Positions 12,301-24,370 of a DNA stretch of 64,000 nt are shown piece by piece. The stretch's first letter is position 1. Each line of letters starts with the position of its first letter. A program made the position numbers and the translations under genes. The stretch is from Heterodera schachtii. Its lineage: Eukaryota > Nematoda > Chromadorea > Rhabditida > Heteroderidae. The stretch spans positions 324,029-388,028 of the forward strand of contig SIJG01000080.1 of NCBI GenBank assembly GCA_023374025.1. The letters are read 5' to 3'. A model generated the notes under the pieces. The model saw only the letters and a program-made list of their open reading frames with translations, was not told where the DNA came from and searched no databases.

Positions 12301-14614
12301 TTATCACATATGTGTACGTGGTAAAATCTTATAGTTAATTAAACATTAATTTTTGAAACTCTCAATGTAATTATTTATTAAATTTAATTGTTTATTGATT
12401 TTAGTAAAGTAGTTTTTTGTGTGTGTGTAAATCTTTTTAATTTATATTAAGCTTCAAAGGTATCATATATTATAATTTTAATTTCAATTCAAAGATTATG
12501 TTATAATAGCATATAATTAAATAAGAATTTAATCTATACAATTTATTTTTAATAAAATACTTTAATATTTTAAAATATAATTGTAAAATATCTTTGTATA
12601 AATTAAAAAGTGAAAAAAACTTTGTTAATTAATGTCGTTGTCGTCATCTATCACTGTTTTTGCGAGATTAAATTTATTCATTCATCTCTTTTGATTAGAA
12701 ATATCAGCCAACCTAATGAATTAATATTTTGGCCTTTCTTCATTAAAATGATTATTAATAATAATAGTTGAAAATAATATCGATTGATGTATATAATTTT
12801 CTCGTTAAATGTGCTGGTTTATATAATTCGTATTTTTAAACGGAGAAAAAGCGATTGAATTCATCTTTATATGAGTAGTTTATTTTCGAACAATTTTTTC
12901 TATTATTTCTATTTTATTTTTCATATAATCTTTTTTAAATTTTATGAAATACTTAAATTAATTTCTATAACTTTGTATGATAATGCTATTTTTTGTGCAT
13001 TTTGCTTCATTGAAAAATTCTTAATTTAATATAAAAGTAAAAAATAAAATTCAAGTTATTTTGTAGTCAAAAGAATCAAAATTTAATACAAATTTTTTTT
13101 TAATTATTAAATAAAATTTACTTAAAATTTAACATAAATTCAAGTTAAATCCCTTAAATCACTTTATTCTATAGACTAATTTTGAGGGTTAAACTTATAT
13201 TAAAAAACTTAGAGTGTTTTTTTCATATTTAATTTTTATATTTTGTTATGGACTCAAGTATTTACTAATTAGTAAAATTGATTATTTTTATTTTTTAAGT
13301 TTCTCTTTTTTCTATCATATTTTTGTTAAAAAGAAGGCATGTATTTTTTTATTTTAAATCAATTTTAAATTAATTCTTTTACTTTTTCTCGACCAGAACT
13401 TCGTCTGTGTCTGTTTAGAATTCCTTCGACATTCGTCATTGTGTTCATAACGTAGACATTGACAAAATGTTCTTTCTGAAATATTTTTGTTCTTTTTGAA
13501 TATGTTTAGCAATTATGAATCACACTTTATATTATTTTTTTTGCGAATTTAAGAATAACAGTTGTGTGTAATGTTTGACTCAACTTTTCATTTTTCAAAT
13601 TAACAACAACTGTTATACAGAAATTTATTGTTTCTCGAATTTGCTCTTTTTTGATTCAGTATTTTTTTTAATTATAGATATTTTTAAAAATCCGAAGCCC
13701 ATAGATCATCAAATTTTAATGCGAATAGTGCTAATTTTTAAGTTAAATTTAAAATTCTAAATATTTTTAAACCTTAATATGTTTTTACAAAATTTTTAAT
13801 TCTTATTTTACTTTCTCATGCCATCAAATAGCACCAGAATCATATCATGCATATATTTCAATGCATTATTGTTAAACATTTTTGTCATTCTGTAATTAAT
13901 ATTCATTTATTATTTTTGTCCTTTCTCCGATCAATAATCTCATATGATTATATAATTAATCAAGATTACTTCACGTAGACTTGTTGAAAGTTGTGCGTAA
14001 GTCTCCTGTTGAAACATTCGAAGATTGAAATAACAAAAGTTTTTCCAATGATATTTAAGAATTTTTTCAAGTATTTCACCAATGAATTATGTCATATATG
14101 TCATGCATTTTTGTTTTATTTTGTTTGTTTGTAAGTGAATTTTTTTGAAGCAACGAAATTGAGAATTTTTTAACAAATATTTTTTAATTTTTTAAATAAA
14201 AATTTCATTATTTAGCTTAAAGTAATTTTTTATAGAATTTATTTTGGTTTTTATCACCATCTAAAAATTTCTAACTTTCCTACTAATTTATTCCCATTAA
14301 AATAAAAATAGTTTTATTTTAATTTTCTTCATTGTAATATTCTATTTTAAAATTGTTCATTTTATTCTTTCATCATTTTTATTTGCATAATTTGAATAAA
14401 TTATAATAATCAAAATTGAGGTTAGTGATTTTTTAGGTATTAATATGGCTTTTGTTTTATTTTTTAGGAATTTACAATTAATAAATCATTTAAAGTAATT
14501 ATTAATCGCTTCCGTATTTAAAAAATTATGTTATTTGATAATCTTTAGAAACAAAGTTAAATATCTGCAATTTTTTAAGCCTTTACTTCGGTGATATGTT
14601 TCATTAATATAAAC
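9354..14614. other. AT-rich, T-skewed desert with one GC-richer island
   Basis: The plus strand is visibly T-rich. The only GC-richer patch is about 9715-9950. It is open for 74 codons on the minus strand, from a non-ATG codon, but the other minus-strand frames are also partly open, so coding is unproven and no family is recognised. A diverged repeat pair (about 11488-11575 and 13429-13550) shares ACATTCGTCATTG, a GTAGACAT block and a following TTTATATTATTTTTT run. Confidence 0.4.
9722..9946 (-). other. GC-richer island with 74-codon open frame, function unknown
   Basis: The open frame starts at TTG rather than ATG, just after two stop codons, and ends in TAG TGA. Composition is far more GC-rich than its surroundings. 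No motif or homologue is recognised, and neighbouring frames stay open too because stops are rare at this composition. It could be a decayed gene or transposon fragment, or a terminal exon. Confidence 0.2.
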
Positions 14615-14651
14615 GAGCGTTTCGGCGCCGCTTCGCGGCGCCTAAACGCTC
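14615..14651. repeat. Perfect GC-rich hairpin next to the CT tract
   Basis: GAGCGTTT pairs with AAACGCTC and GGCGCCGC pairs with GCGGCGCC. The two 8-bp stems are separated by one mismatch and closed by a three-base TTC loop. It stands out sharply from the surrounding AT-rich sequence and lies about 70 bases before the pyrimidine tract. Function unknown. Confidence 0.75.
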
Positions 14652-14719
14652 TTCCATAAACTTTTAAAATTTATGAAGCAAAAGTTAATGCGTTTTGGAT
14701 TTTCTAAGTTAAAATACTG

Positions 14720-16470
14720 TTTTGCTAACCTCTCTTCTCTCTCTATCTCTCACTCTCTCTCCTTCACTCTATCTTTCTTTCTCATGTCTCGTTCTTACTT
14801 CTCTCTCATTCTCTCTCTCTCCCTCACTCTTTCTTTTTTTCTCATGGCTCGTTCTTACTTTTCTCTTTCTTCCCGTCATCATATCTCTCTCTCACACCCT
14901 CCCTTTCCCCTCTCGTTCTTTCTTTTTCTCTCGTTTGTTTTCTCAATCTCATTCGATCGCTACTCTCATATACAGTCTCCCCCACTTTTTCTCTTTCTCT
15001 TTTCTTCTTATTTTCACACTCTCTCTCTCTCTTTGTCTCCCTCCCTTCCTTCCTCTCTTTCTTCCTTCCTCACTCTCTCCTTTTTTTCTTTCACTCTTTC
15101 TCTCTCTCCTTTTCTCCTTCCCCTCTCTCTCTCTCTCTTTGTCTCTTTCTTTCTCTCTCACTCTTTCCCCTTCACGCCATCTCTCTCTCCGCTCTCTCTC
15201 TCCCTCTCTCTTACTTTTTCTCTCTCACTCACTTTTTCTATAAATTCTTCTCTTTCTCTCTCAACCCTCTCCCATTTCCCTCTCTCGCTTCGTCTCTTTC
15301 TTCCTTCTATTCAAATTTTCTCTCTCTCTCTCTCTTCTACTTTCCCTTTTTTTCTCTCTCTCTCTCTCCATCTGCCTTTATCTCTCTCTCTCACTCTCTC
15401 TCCCTCCCTCTTTCTATCTCTCTTTTTCTTCCTTTCTTTCCTTCTCTCTCTATCTTATTTGTCTCTCACTCCTTTCACTCTCTCTCGCTTTCTCTTTCTC
15501 CATCTCTCTTTATATCTCTCTCTCTCTCTCTTCCTCTCTCTTAATCTCTCTCTCTCTCTCTCCCTCTCTCTATCACTGTTCTCTTTCTCCCTCTAATTCC
15601 CCCTCTCTCTCCCTCCCTCTATTCCATCTACCACTTTCTCTCCATCTTTTACTTTCTCTCCAACTTCTTTCTCTTTCTCTCTCTCTTTTCTTTAACTCTC
15701 TCTCTCTCTCTTTCAGCCTCTTTATTTATTGCTCCTCTCCTCTCTTTTCCCTCTCTCTCTCTTACTCTTTTTCTCTCCCTCCCTCTTTCTCTTTCTATCA
15801 CTCTTCTCTACATATGTTTCTCTCTATTATCTCTCTCTTTTCCCAACCCTCTCTCCTTTCTCTTGAATTTCCCTCTCTTTTTCTTTCCCTTTCTCTCTCT
15901 CTCTCTCACTATCTTTATTTATCTCTCTTTCTCTTCTCCTTTCCCCCCTCTCTCTCTCTCTTTCTCTCCTCTTTTCCCTCTCTCTCTCCATCTCTCTTTA
16001 TCTCTCTCTCTCCCTCGCGCTTTCTCTCTCTATATCACTATTCTCATTCTCTCTTTCATTCCCCCTTTCTCTCCCATCCTCTATTCTCTATCACTTTCTG
16101 CTCATATCTTTCTTTCTTTCTCTCCAACTTCTCTCTCTCTCTTCTTTATGCTCTCTATCTTCTCCTTTCCCTCTCATTCTATTTCTCTCTCTCCTTATCC
16201 CTTTCTCCCTCCCTCTTTCTCTCTCTATAAATTCTCTTTATCTCTTTCTCTCTCTCTTTCTCTCCTTTCCTCTCTCTCTTGCTTAATTTTTTCTTACGAA
16301 TTTTTATCTTTCTCAATATTATTTCCTTTATCTTTTTTCCCTGATCGCTCTTTTATTTCTCTTCCATTCTCTCTTCGTCTTCTCTCTTTCTCGCTTCATG
16401 CTCACATTTCTTTATTTCTCTCCCTCTCCTCTTATGCAGTTCCTTTCTCTTTTCTTTTACTTTCATAAAA
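14720..16470 (+). repeat. Long imperfect (CT)n/(TCTTTC)n polypyrimidine tract
   Basis: About 1.75 kb of almost pure pyrimidine on the plus strand, with only scattered A and G. Long Ser/Leu/Phe-rich open frames across it are artefacts of the absence of purine-containing stop codons. Such homopurine-homopyrimidine DNA can form triplex structures. Confidence 0.9.
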
Positions 16471-19400
16471 ATCTTTCTCTTCACTTATTTGTTTCCTTAT
16501 TTGTTTTTGCAAAGGTTTTTATTTTAAAAAATAACCTTAAGAAAAGAAAAGAAAAGCAAAAAAAAAAATTAATAAAAAACAAAAAGATAAATATTGAAAT
16601 TAAAGTTGAAATTATAATTGAATAAAAAAAATGTTTTCTGATTTAGAAAAAACAAAAGTTTGATAAATTATTAATTAAATAAAATTAAAATCGAAATTTA
16701 AAAAAAGTGAAGAATTTTTATTAATTTTCAATCGTTCCGATAACAAATTGTTTTTTTGGCATTATGTTATTTGTCGCGTTCATTTGAATCATATTTTTTT
16801 TATCGATTTGTAACGGAATGACGCACTCAAATAATATAATAGATAAATTGTTGGCCAATAACTAAAAATATAAAATTTAATTAATTTAATGAATTGTCAC
16901 TGTTAAATGAATCGTTTCGATATTTTATTGGTATTTAAAAATAAATTTCTGTTTTTAATAAATTATTATTTTAACTTTTAATATAACTTTCGCGTTGGTC
17001 AGCGCTGCATTAAATTTTGAGGCGAACAACATTGTGTCGTGTTATTAAATTTATGAATTATATATATATATTATATGAAAATAAAATTTGCCTTGTCGTT
17101 ATGAGTTTGCATATGTCAAAACTTAATGAGATTTAAGTAGCAGATATAAGGTCAATAAAAACTATTTAGCCCTTTAAGCGGGGCAAACAAATTGAATTGT
17201 ATTAATTAATTTATTATATTTTTGGTCATTTACAATAATAAAAAGCATTTATTTTTCAATACATTTGTGGATTTTGTCTTCTTTAAATGATTGTTAAACG
17301 GGTTTATTAATTTAACGATTTGTCATTCAGAATTAGTGCTAAAATTCAGCTGGAATTTTATATATTAATACATAGCGAGTAACAGTAAAAAGCATAATTT
17401 TTTTTTTAAATATTTTATTTATTAAATAGAAACGAAAAAGTGATAATTGCGTTAATGAATCTATAAAATTAAATGAAGAGGTCAATAAGATAATTCTAAT
17501 GCAGATTATTTTTTAAATGATAATCATAATATGCAAAAATTATGATCACGTAAATGTACATAAATTCCGCAATGGTATAGTTTACTATCCCAAAGTTTAA
17601 TTTTTTACATTTTGTTAAATATGATTTTTATTAAATATTACAAAATTTTTTGTTAAGTCAAATTATTTGATATATGGAAATAAATGCTTAAATTTTTATT
17701 TGATATAATAATTTATTTATTTTTAACTATTTTTAGAATAATAGATTACAGTTAAATTTATTTTCTATATTTTTATTAAATTTTTTTTATATTATTTTGG
17801 TAAAACTAGAATTTTTTTAATTTAATAATATAACTTTTTGCTGAAACATTTTATTTTTAAAATTTAAAATTGCTTATAAAAAATAGCCTGTGATAAATAA
17901 ACATAATCTTTCTTCAGATCTAGGATAGACACCTATATTCTTTTTCTTCTCAAAAAAATTAATTCTAAGACTTAAAATAAATACATGTTTTCTTATATTT
18001 GACTTTAAATGTTTCTTTCGTTTGATATTAGTTTTATTGTTTCTGTAGTCCCATAGTTTCTTTGTGGAGCCATTCTTGATTTCAAAATGTTTTTTTTTAA
18101 ATTTTAATCATACAAACCATTTGCTTAGAATTTTTATTTTTAAAGATATTTTAAAAAATTATATATATATTTTTTATTCTTTATTATTATTTTCGAAAAT
18201 CACTAGATGATTCATTTTTTATTATTTTAGCATATAATATTTTTTAATTTCGTCATTTTTAATTATTTTTTCTTTTTTTTTAATGAATATCTTTATATGA
18301 TTTACAATATTAGTGTGTACTTAGAGTGTATTATTTTCTACATATAAAGTTTTAACTTTTATTATTCTTAATTAAATGCATCGTTTTGCTTTTTTATTTG
18401 TATCCTTTTATTATGCTTTTAGTTTCAGAAATATTTTGTAATTATTTAAAAAATTATAAAATTAATTTCATTTATTTAATTTTCATTTATTTTATATTTC
18501 TTTATAATTTTTTATTATATAAATAAAAAAATTATGCGCATAATTTCGAATAAGATGAATTGCTTCTTAATTTAGCAGGAGAATTGTTTAATAATAATAA
18601 TGAACTTTGAACAAAGCCAATTGAGCAAAAATTTGATGGAATCGCAATATATTATTTATGAATTTCAATAAATTCATGCAATTCTGCATAATTTTCATTT
18701 TAATAAAAAGTTCTTGCATTTCGTTCTTTTGATATCATTAAACTTCAATGTCCTCCGCTTATTGTTTGTATTATTTGGCACATTTATCATATTTATATAT
18801 CTTTTAATGACTGTTTTTGCCATCATTAGTGCGCATACATTTTGCAAACATTTTTGTTTACATAAATGAAACAAAATTAAACTAATTATATTTTTTACTC
18901 AACATATTTTGCATAATATCGCATGTAGAAAATTAATTTTAAAATAATATTTTTTATGCTTTTTATATTAAATTTTATTTTTTAACAACATCTTTAGCTG
19001 ATTTAAATTTCCTTGCAACGCTTGGATGTACTTCCTAAAAGTCATTGTTTAAAGCATTATTTCTTAACATTGGAGATTTAATTTAGTTAATATTACTTCA
19101 ATACGTTAATTGATTAATTTTAAATTCTTTTATATTAATTTATTCTTCATTTAGAATTTATTACATTTTTTATCATAATTGTTTAAATGTTGTCCATAAT
19201 TAAATTCATCTGCTTATTTCTTGTTTTAGTTGTTTGTTTATTTTCTGGATAATGAGATGTAGACATGATGGCATTGGGATCTGGGCAATGCATCACTGCC
19301 GCCTGCGTTATAATAAATTTTTTCAGTATGTTGAGTTGTCAATTTTCATTAAATAGAATAATTTAACCACATATAATCATCAAACTTTCTGTTTTTCTAT

Positions 19401-21844
19401 TTAAAATAAAATGCATAATCGTGCTCATTTGAAAGTGTATTAGAATTCGGTGAAATAGATATTTTTTTAATTTCTTTAATAAAAAATAACTTTCAATTTT
19501 GCTTATTTTATTTTGTAGTTAAATAAACATGACAAGATTATTTAAATGAATTCAATGATTTAATAATTCCCTATTGGATTTTACCACATTTGTAAAATAA
19601 AAATATAAATTATTGAAATGATTGCTTTTGTTTATGACCCTAGATGAAGCAAGCTAATACTTTTTTTAAATTAGTTTTACATTTCTTATATTATATATAA
19701 TATTTACACATAACTTATTTTGTGATTTTCAAAGAATAAAGAATTCATTAAATTTATCATAAGAATTTTCTTAGTTTCTTTATTTCTTTTTATATGTAGG
19801 TATTTTCTAATTAAGTTAATGACAAAAATATTTATTTGATTTTAAATTATTTAAAAAATAGTTTAATTTAATTTTTGCTTATGAAATAATTTGTTCACAA
19901 AAAATTGCTTATTCAATAATTTTCAATAGAAATTGAGCGAGCTAAGACAGTATTGAGCTCTTTAACTATTCTCGGGAATTCGTGATCCAATTGTTGTTGC
20001 ATGTCTGCGGCGCAAAATTACACTCTCAGCCGGCCCAAGAGCTGGCGTCTTTTTTCATTAAAACAATATTTTATAGATAAAATGAAAATAATCCAAATTT
20101 ATATTTTTATAGTTAATTTTTTTTAATTCAGATTATATTATTTTTCATGGCGTCATTGCGCGTTTTTATAAATATATTAGAGGTTCCACTTTTCAACGAA
20201 AAATTTTTTTTAATTATTTTTAATAAAGTAAAATACTATATAAAAAAAATTGTTAAATTTCCCAATGTTTCTACTTGTATTCATTTTTAGATTTAAACTC
20301 TGAATTATATTTTTACAATTTTTTGCAGAATATTTCTTTAATTAATTTGTTGTGAAATTTGAGATGAATAATTTTATTTTTTTTAATTATTTAATCTGAG
20401 ATATGATAAAATAATGATTTAGCTAATAATAGATGTAAGAAATTATTATTTTATGATATTTTATAACAATATTAATGTGAAAAATATCAAATTTAGTAAT
20501 TTTTCCAATAAAAATTACAATTTTTTATAATCAGACACAAGCTTTGTTCTATTTTTACTTGGTAATTTAAAATAATTATCATAATATAACGCTAATTTAT
20601 GTTTATTTGAATTTATTAATGTTGGAACGCAATCCATTTTTATTTTTGTATATTATAGTTTTTTTTAAATAATTAAAAGTATTAAGAAATTTAGAAATTT
20701 TCTCTATAAAGAAATAAATAATCTCTTAAAAAATCTCAAGTACGCCATCCAAGTAAAATGATAAGTTTACTTGAGATAGAAATCGCCGGAATTTTTTTGT
20801 AGCACTTATTTTGTCCTGGAACTTTTCATTTATATCTTAGGTACTTTTAATAACGCTTTTATGATATTGTACAACTGAAATGAGATATTATTAATTAAAA
20901 AATTTAAATAAATTTATGATTTATTAAAGAATTTTGCCATCGATTTGGATGGACAGTGTATTTATTACATTTCTTAGATTAAAATTGTCAAATTTCATTT
21001 TCTATAAATTTTGATTATTTTTCGTCAAAATTTAATTTTTAATACATTTCGCATTTTAACCAAATTCTATTATTTAAGTTTTGCTTCATATTTTGTTTTT
21101 TCAAACTGTTTAGAACTGGAGAAAAAATTTATTTTTTATTTTTTTAAGACTCCCCCTGTACCTAAGGCGCGCCCATATGGGTTTCGGAATTTTTGGGCCT
21201 ATATATATCAGAAATATATAATGAATTTGTAAAATAAGTTATATTCTCTATATTCATAAAATTTAAATTACATATAATTTATTTGAAATTAATTTATTTA
21301 AATTTTTCAACTGGACATAATTTAATCAAAAAGTTGCAGAAATACTTTTATAACAATTAAATCTGCGCGAAGAATCAGAAAAATTTTAAATGACATACTT
21401 TATTTTTCTATTAGCTAAGTGTTTCAGAGCCCAATTTATTGCCTGAAAAATAGTATTTGTCCACAAAAGAATTGCTAATTTTTATTTTTCGTGTTTTGAA
21501 TTTATTGAATTTTTTATTCTTTTTGATAATTTTAAATTCCTTTTTAATCTAATCTAACTTCATTTAATTTTATTTAAATTATATTATTCAGAATATTAAA
21601 TGGAATTATTGCAAAAGATAAAATTAAAATATATTTGAACAAAAAGCATATGCATTGGAATTTTTTATATAAATTTTTCAAAATTTACATTTCAAGCACT
21701 GATTGAATCCATATTATTATTATTGAGTTTCTTCATTTGTAAATTTGAGATTATATTTTCATCAAAATTTGTATTTTTGTCTTGTATTTGTTTATTTTAT
21801 TATTTATTTCACTTAAATCTTAATAACGATCTGTTCTTAAATTT
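16471..21844. other. AT-rich desert with scattered GC islands
   Basis: Mostly T-rich on the plus strand. Isolated GC-richer patches lie at about 19255-19315, 19960-20050, 20735-20825 and 21150-21210. The last contains the palindromes GGCGCGCC and CCCATATGGG. Some carry splice-like borders on the minus strand, for example GCGCCGCAG at about 20010 and GTAAAC at about 20765, but several frames are open in each. None is recognised; a short-exon or decayed-element origin is possible. Confidence 0.3.
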
Positions 21845-23715
21845 TTAATAAAATTATGTTCGTCTTTAATTATTTATATTTTTATAATTTTTCATTATTT
21901 GAAATTTCGGACTCTCTAATCCCAAGGTTTCTGATAAAAATTATTATTTTTTAATATTTCAACTGTTTTTGTTAGTAAAAGTTTTGCTTTCTCCATTTTT
22001 AATAACATTTAAACCGTCATCATATATCTTTTCATTAACTATAATATAATATTATTTCATCAGTTAGTTTCGAAGATTATTATACAAAAATTTGTCGAAA
22101 CATTTGAAATTTTACCGATTTTTAATTATTTTTTAAAATACTTTTTTTTTCATGAGTGGAAAATGTGTTCTTTTTAATAACCACTTAAACAATTTTCTTA
22201 TTTAATTTCATGCTTTTATTTGTTCAAATTACCAGTTCAAGTATAATTATTGATAACTAGAGTTCGAGCCGGGCCGGGCCCGGTACCGGTTTTTACCGTG
22301 CCCGGAAACCGGAACCGGTGATTTTTGGAAAAATCCGGTTTGTCCGGTTTTCCGGTTTGACCGGTTTTTGAGAGACCGGACCCGGAAACCGGTTGCTTCT
22401 GAAAAAGTCAGCCCGGTCCGAAAACCGGCGATTTTGGCCGGTTTATGATATAGCCAAAAACTTTTCATTTTTGTTCATTTCCCTTTGAAAATATCCCTCT
22501 GGCATAATGTTATTAATTTTTTTTTGAATTTTTCGGTTGAATTTTTTATTTCACACAACCATAAAATTTTTTTGAAACTTTAGTGCACCATAACTTTTTT
22601 TTGAGGCATCCAAATTAAACTCCCGGTGTTGCTATCTGATAGGCACCACTGCATTTACCTCCTCTGTCATTTCCCTCGAAATTTTTTTTAAGATTTCAAA
22701 CAGAAATTTAAAAAAATCATAAAAAAATTTCGAAATATAATTTTTTAACGATTTTTCAATTTGTGATGAATTATCGCAAAAAAATTTTCAAAAAATTCTT
22801 TAAAAAAATTCAAATTTTTTTTTGAAAATTTTTAAAATTTATAATTGAAGAGGTCATTTTGACGCCTGAAGTTAAATAGAGTCGAAATTAATATTTGGCA
22901 TGATTTTTGTTGTTTTTGGGGTTGAAATACATGTGAGAATTTAAATTTTTACCAAACCAGAAACCGGTTCCGGGCCCGGCAATTTGAAAATCCGGTTTCA
23001 CCGGTTTTCCGGTTTGACCGGTTTTTGAGAGGCCGGGCCCGGAAACCGGTTGATTCTGAAAAAGTCAGCCCGCCCGGCCCGGCATTTTTGGAAATCTCGA
23101 ACTCTATTGATAACTGCATAAATAAGATTAGGAATCATGTCGAATTTGTTTTATAATGTTTTCAGATTATATTAAGATTTTAGCCGAGAATTTGGAATTT
23201 TTAAAATTGGGATTTTTATTGAGTTCGGGTCGGAGTTTAGATAAATGGATATCATAGTTGTGATCAGCACATTAAATCAGCCATAAAAAAATTATTTTAA
23301 AAATTAGAAACTAACAAGTAACGAGTTTTTTTAATTTGATTATTTTTGGACAAAATTTGTAAAAAAAATATTTAAAAAACGCGCGCTGAAAAAAAGGGTG
23401 TTTTTCTTATTTTGAAAAAAACTTTGGAGACTTATTTAACATAACTTTATACATACCATAAAAAATTTTAACATTTAAAAAGTTCGTAACAAAAATGCAA
23501 AAAAGCAAAAATACACTGAATTATGAAGTTTCGATAACCGATTTTAAGTATTTATTAGAACAAAATAACTATTTAAAAAATTTTGCTTAACATTAATTCA
23601 TTATTTATTTAATTTGACAAGTTTTTCGTTACTAAACCAAAAAATTTCAAATCGATGAAAAGGAATGAAGGCATTTTTGTCCTCCATCGACTAAATGCTG
23701 CTGCTGCTTTCTCTA
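21845..23715 (+). repeat. Left arm (1871 bp) of large inverted repeat
   Basis: Reverse complement of 24371-26015, apart from about 226 bases (roughly 22510-22735) missing from the right arm and rare single-base differences. It contains a complete hAT-like MITE at 22258-23106. The arm ends at CTTTCTCTA before the spacer. Confidence 0.85.
22258..23106 (+). mobile_element. hAT-like non-autonomous MITE, full copy (849 bp)
   Basis: The ends are TAGAGTTCGAG and CTCGAACTCTA, perfect 11-bp terminal inverted repeats of the TAGRG style known for hAT elements. They are flanked by an exact 8-bp duplication TTGATAAC at 22250-22257 and 23107-23114. Subterminal regions carry many copies of CCGGTTT/AAACCGG-type motifs, as expected for transposase binding sites. 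There is no transposase; the 73-codon minus-strand open frame is a by-product of the motif array. Assignment to hAT rests on TSD length and end sequence. Confidence 0.8.
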
Positions 23716-24370
23716 ATGATGAATGGTTGGCGTCCGCCCGCGTGTTCGTTTACAATGCATAGAGCTGTGAAAATTGGTATAAGTTAGAATGAAATAAGAC
23801 AAGTGGAGAAAGAGAGAGAAATTAAAGAAATAGTGAGATAATAAGACAGACATAAGAGAGCGAGAGAAGAAGAGAGCGTGAGGAAGAGCAGAGAGTGAGA
23901 GAGCAAAAAGAGAGGAGCGTGGTGAGCCGAAGTGACAAAAGTATCAATGAGTGAGAGAACGAGAGAAAGGAGAAAAGAGAGATAGAGAGAGAAAGAGCAA
24001 TGAGAGAGCGAGAAAAATTTTCACCCAGCTCACCATTCTTACCATTACTTATTCACAAAATTTATTCATAAATTAAATAGGTACAAAAAATGGGAAAATA
24101 GGTGCCAGAAACTTTTCCCGGTCCCGGTCAAGACTGGTCAAAACCGGGAATTCGGTACTCAGTTGTACGTGTTTTTCAGTACCAGGCCACGGTCCCGAAT
24201 AACTAGTTTAATTATTTGTCTTCAATAAATAAAATATTTGTTCAAGGTCAAAAAAAGATAATTAGTAAATTTCAAATTTTAATAATATTTATTCTTTATT
24301 CGCAATAAAATTATCTTAGAAAAAGAATTTATTCTCCATCAGAAAAGTATTGAACCAAGGGAAACTCAAA
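23716..24370. other. Spacer of the large inverted repeat with GA-rich tract
   Basis: Bases about 23795-24010 are purine-rich (GAGAGAGA-like) on the plus strand, the strand opposite to the CT tract at 14.7 kb. Bases 24105-24205 contain CCCGGTCCCGGT motifs related to those at 45830-45905, suggesting a fragment of another CCGG-rich element. No gene seen. Confidence 0.5.

Noticed and set aside
14673..16625. Long Ser/Leu-rich open frames, including one of 307 codons
   Set aside because: They run through the CT-rich tract, where stop codons cannot form on the plus strand. The products are pure low complexity and several frames are open at once.
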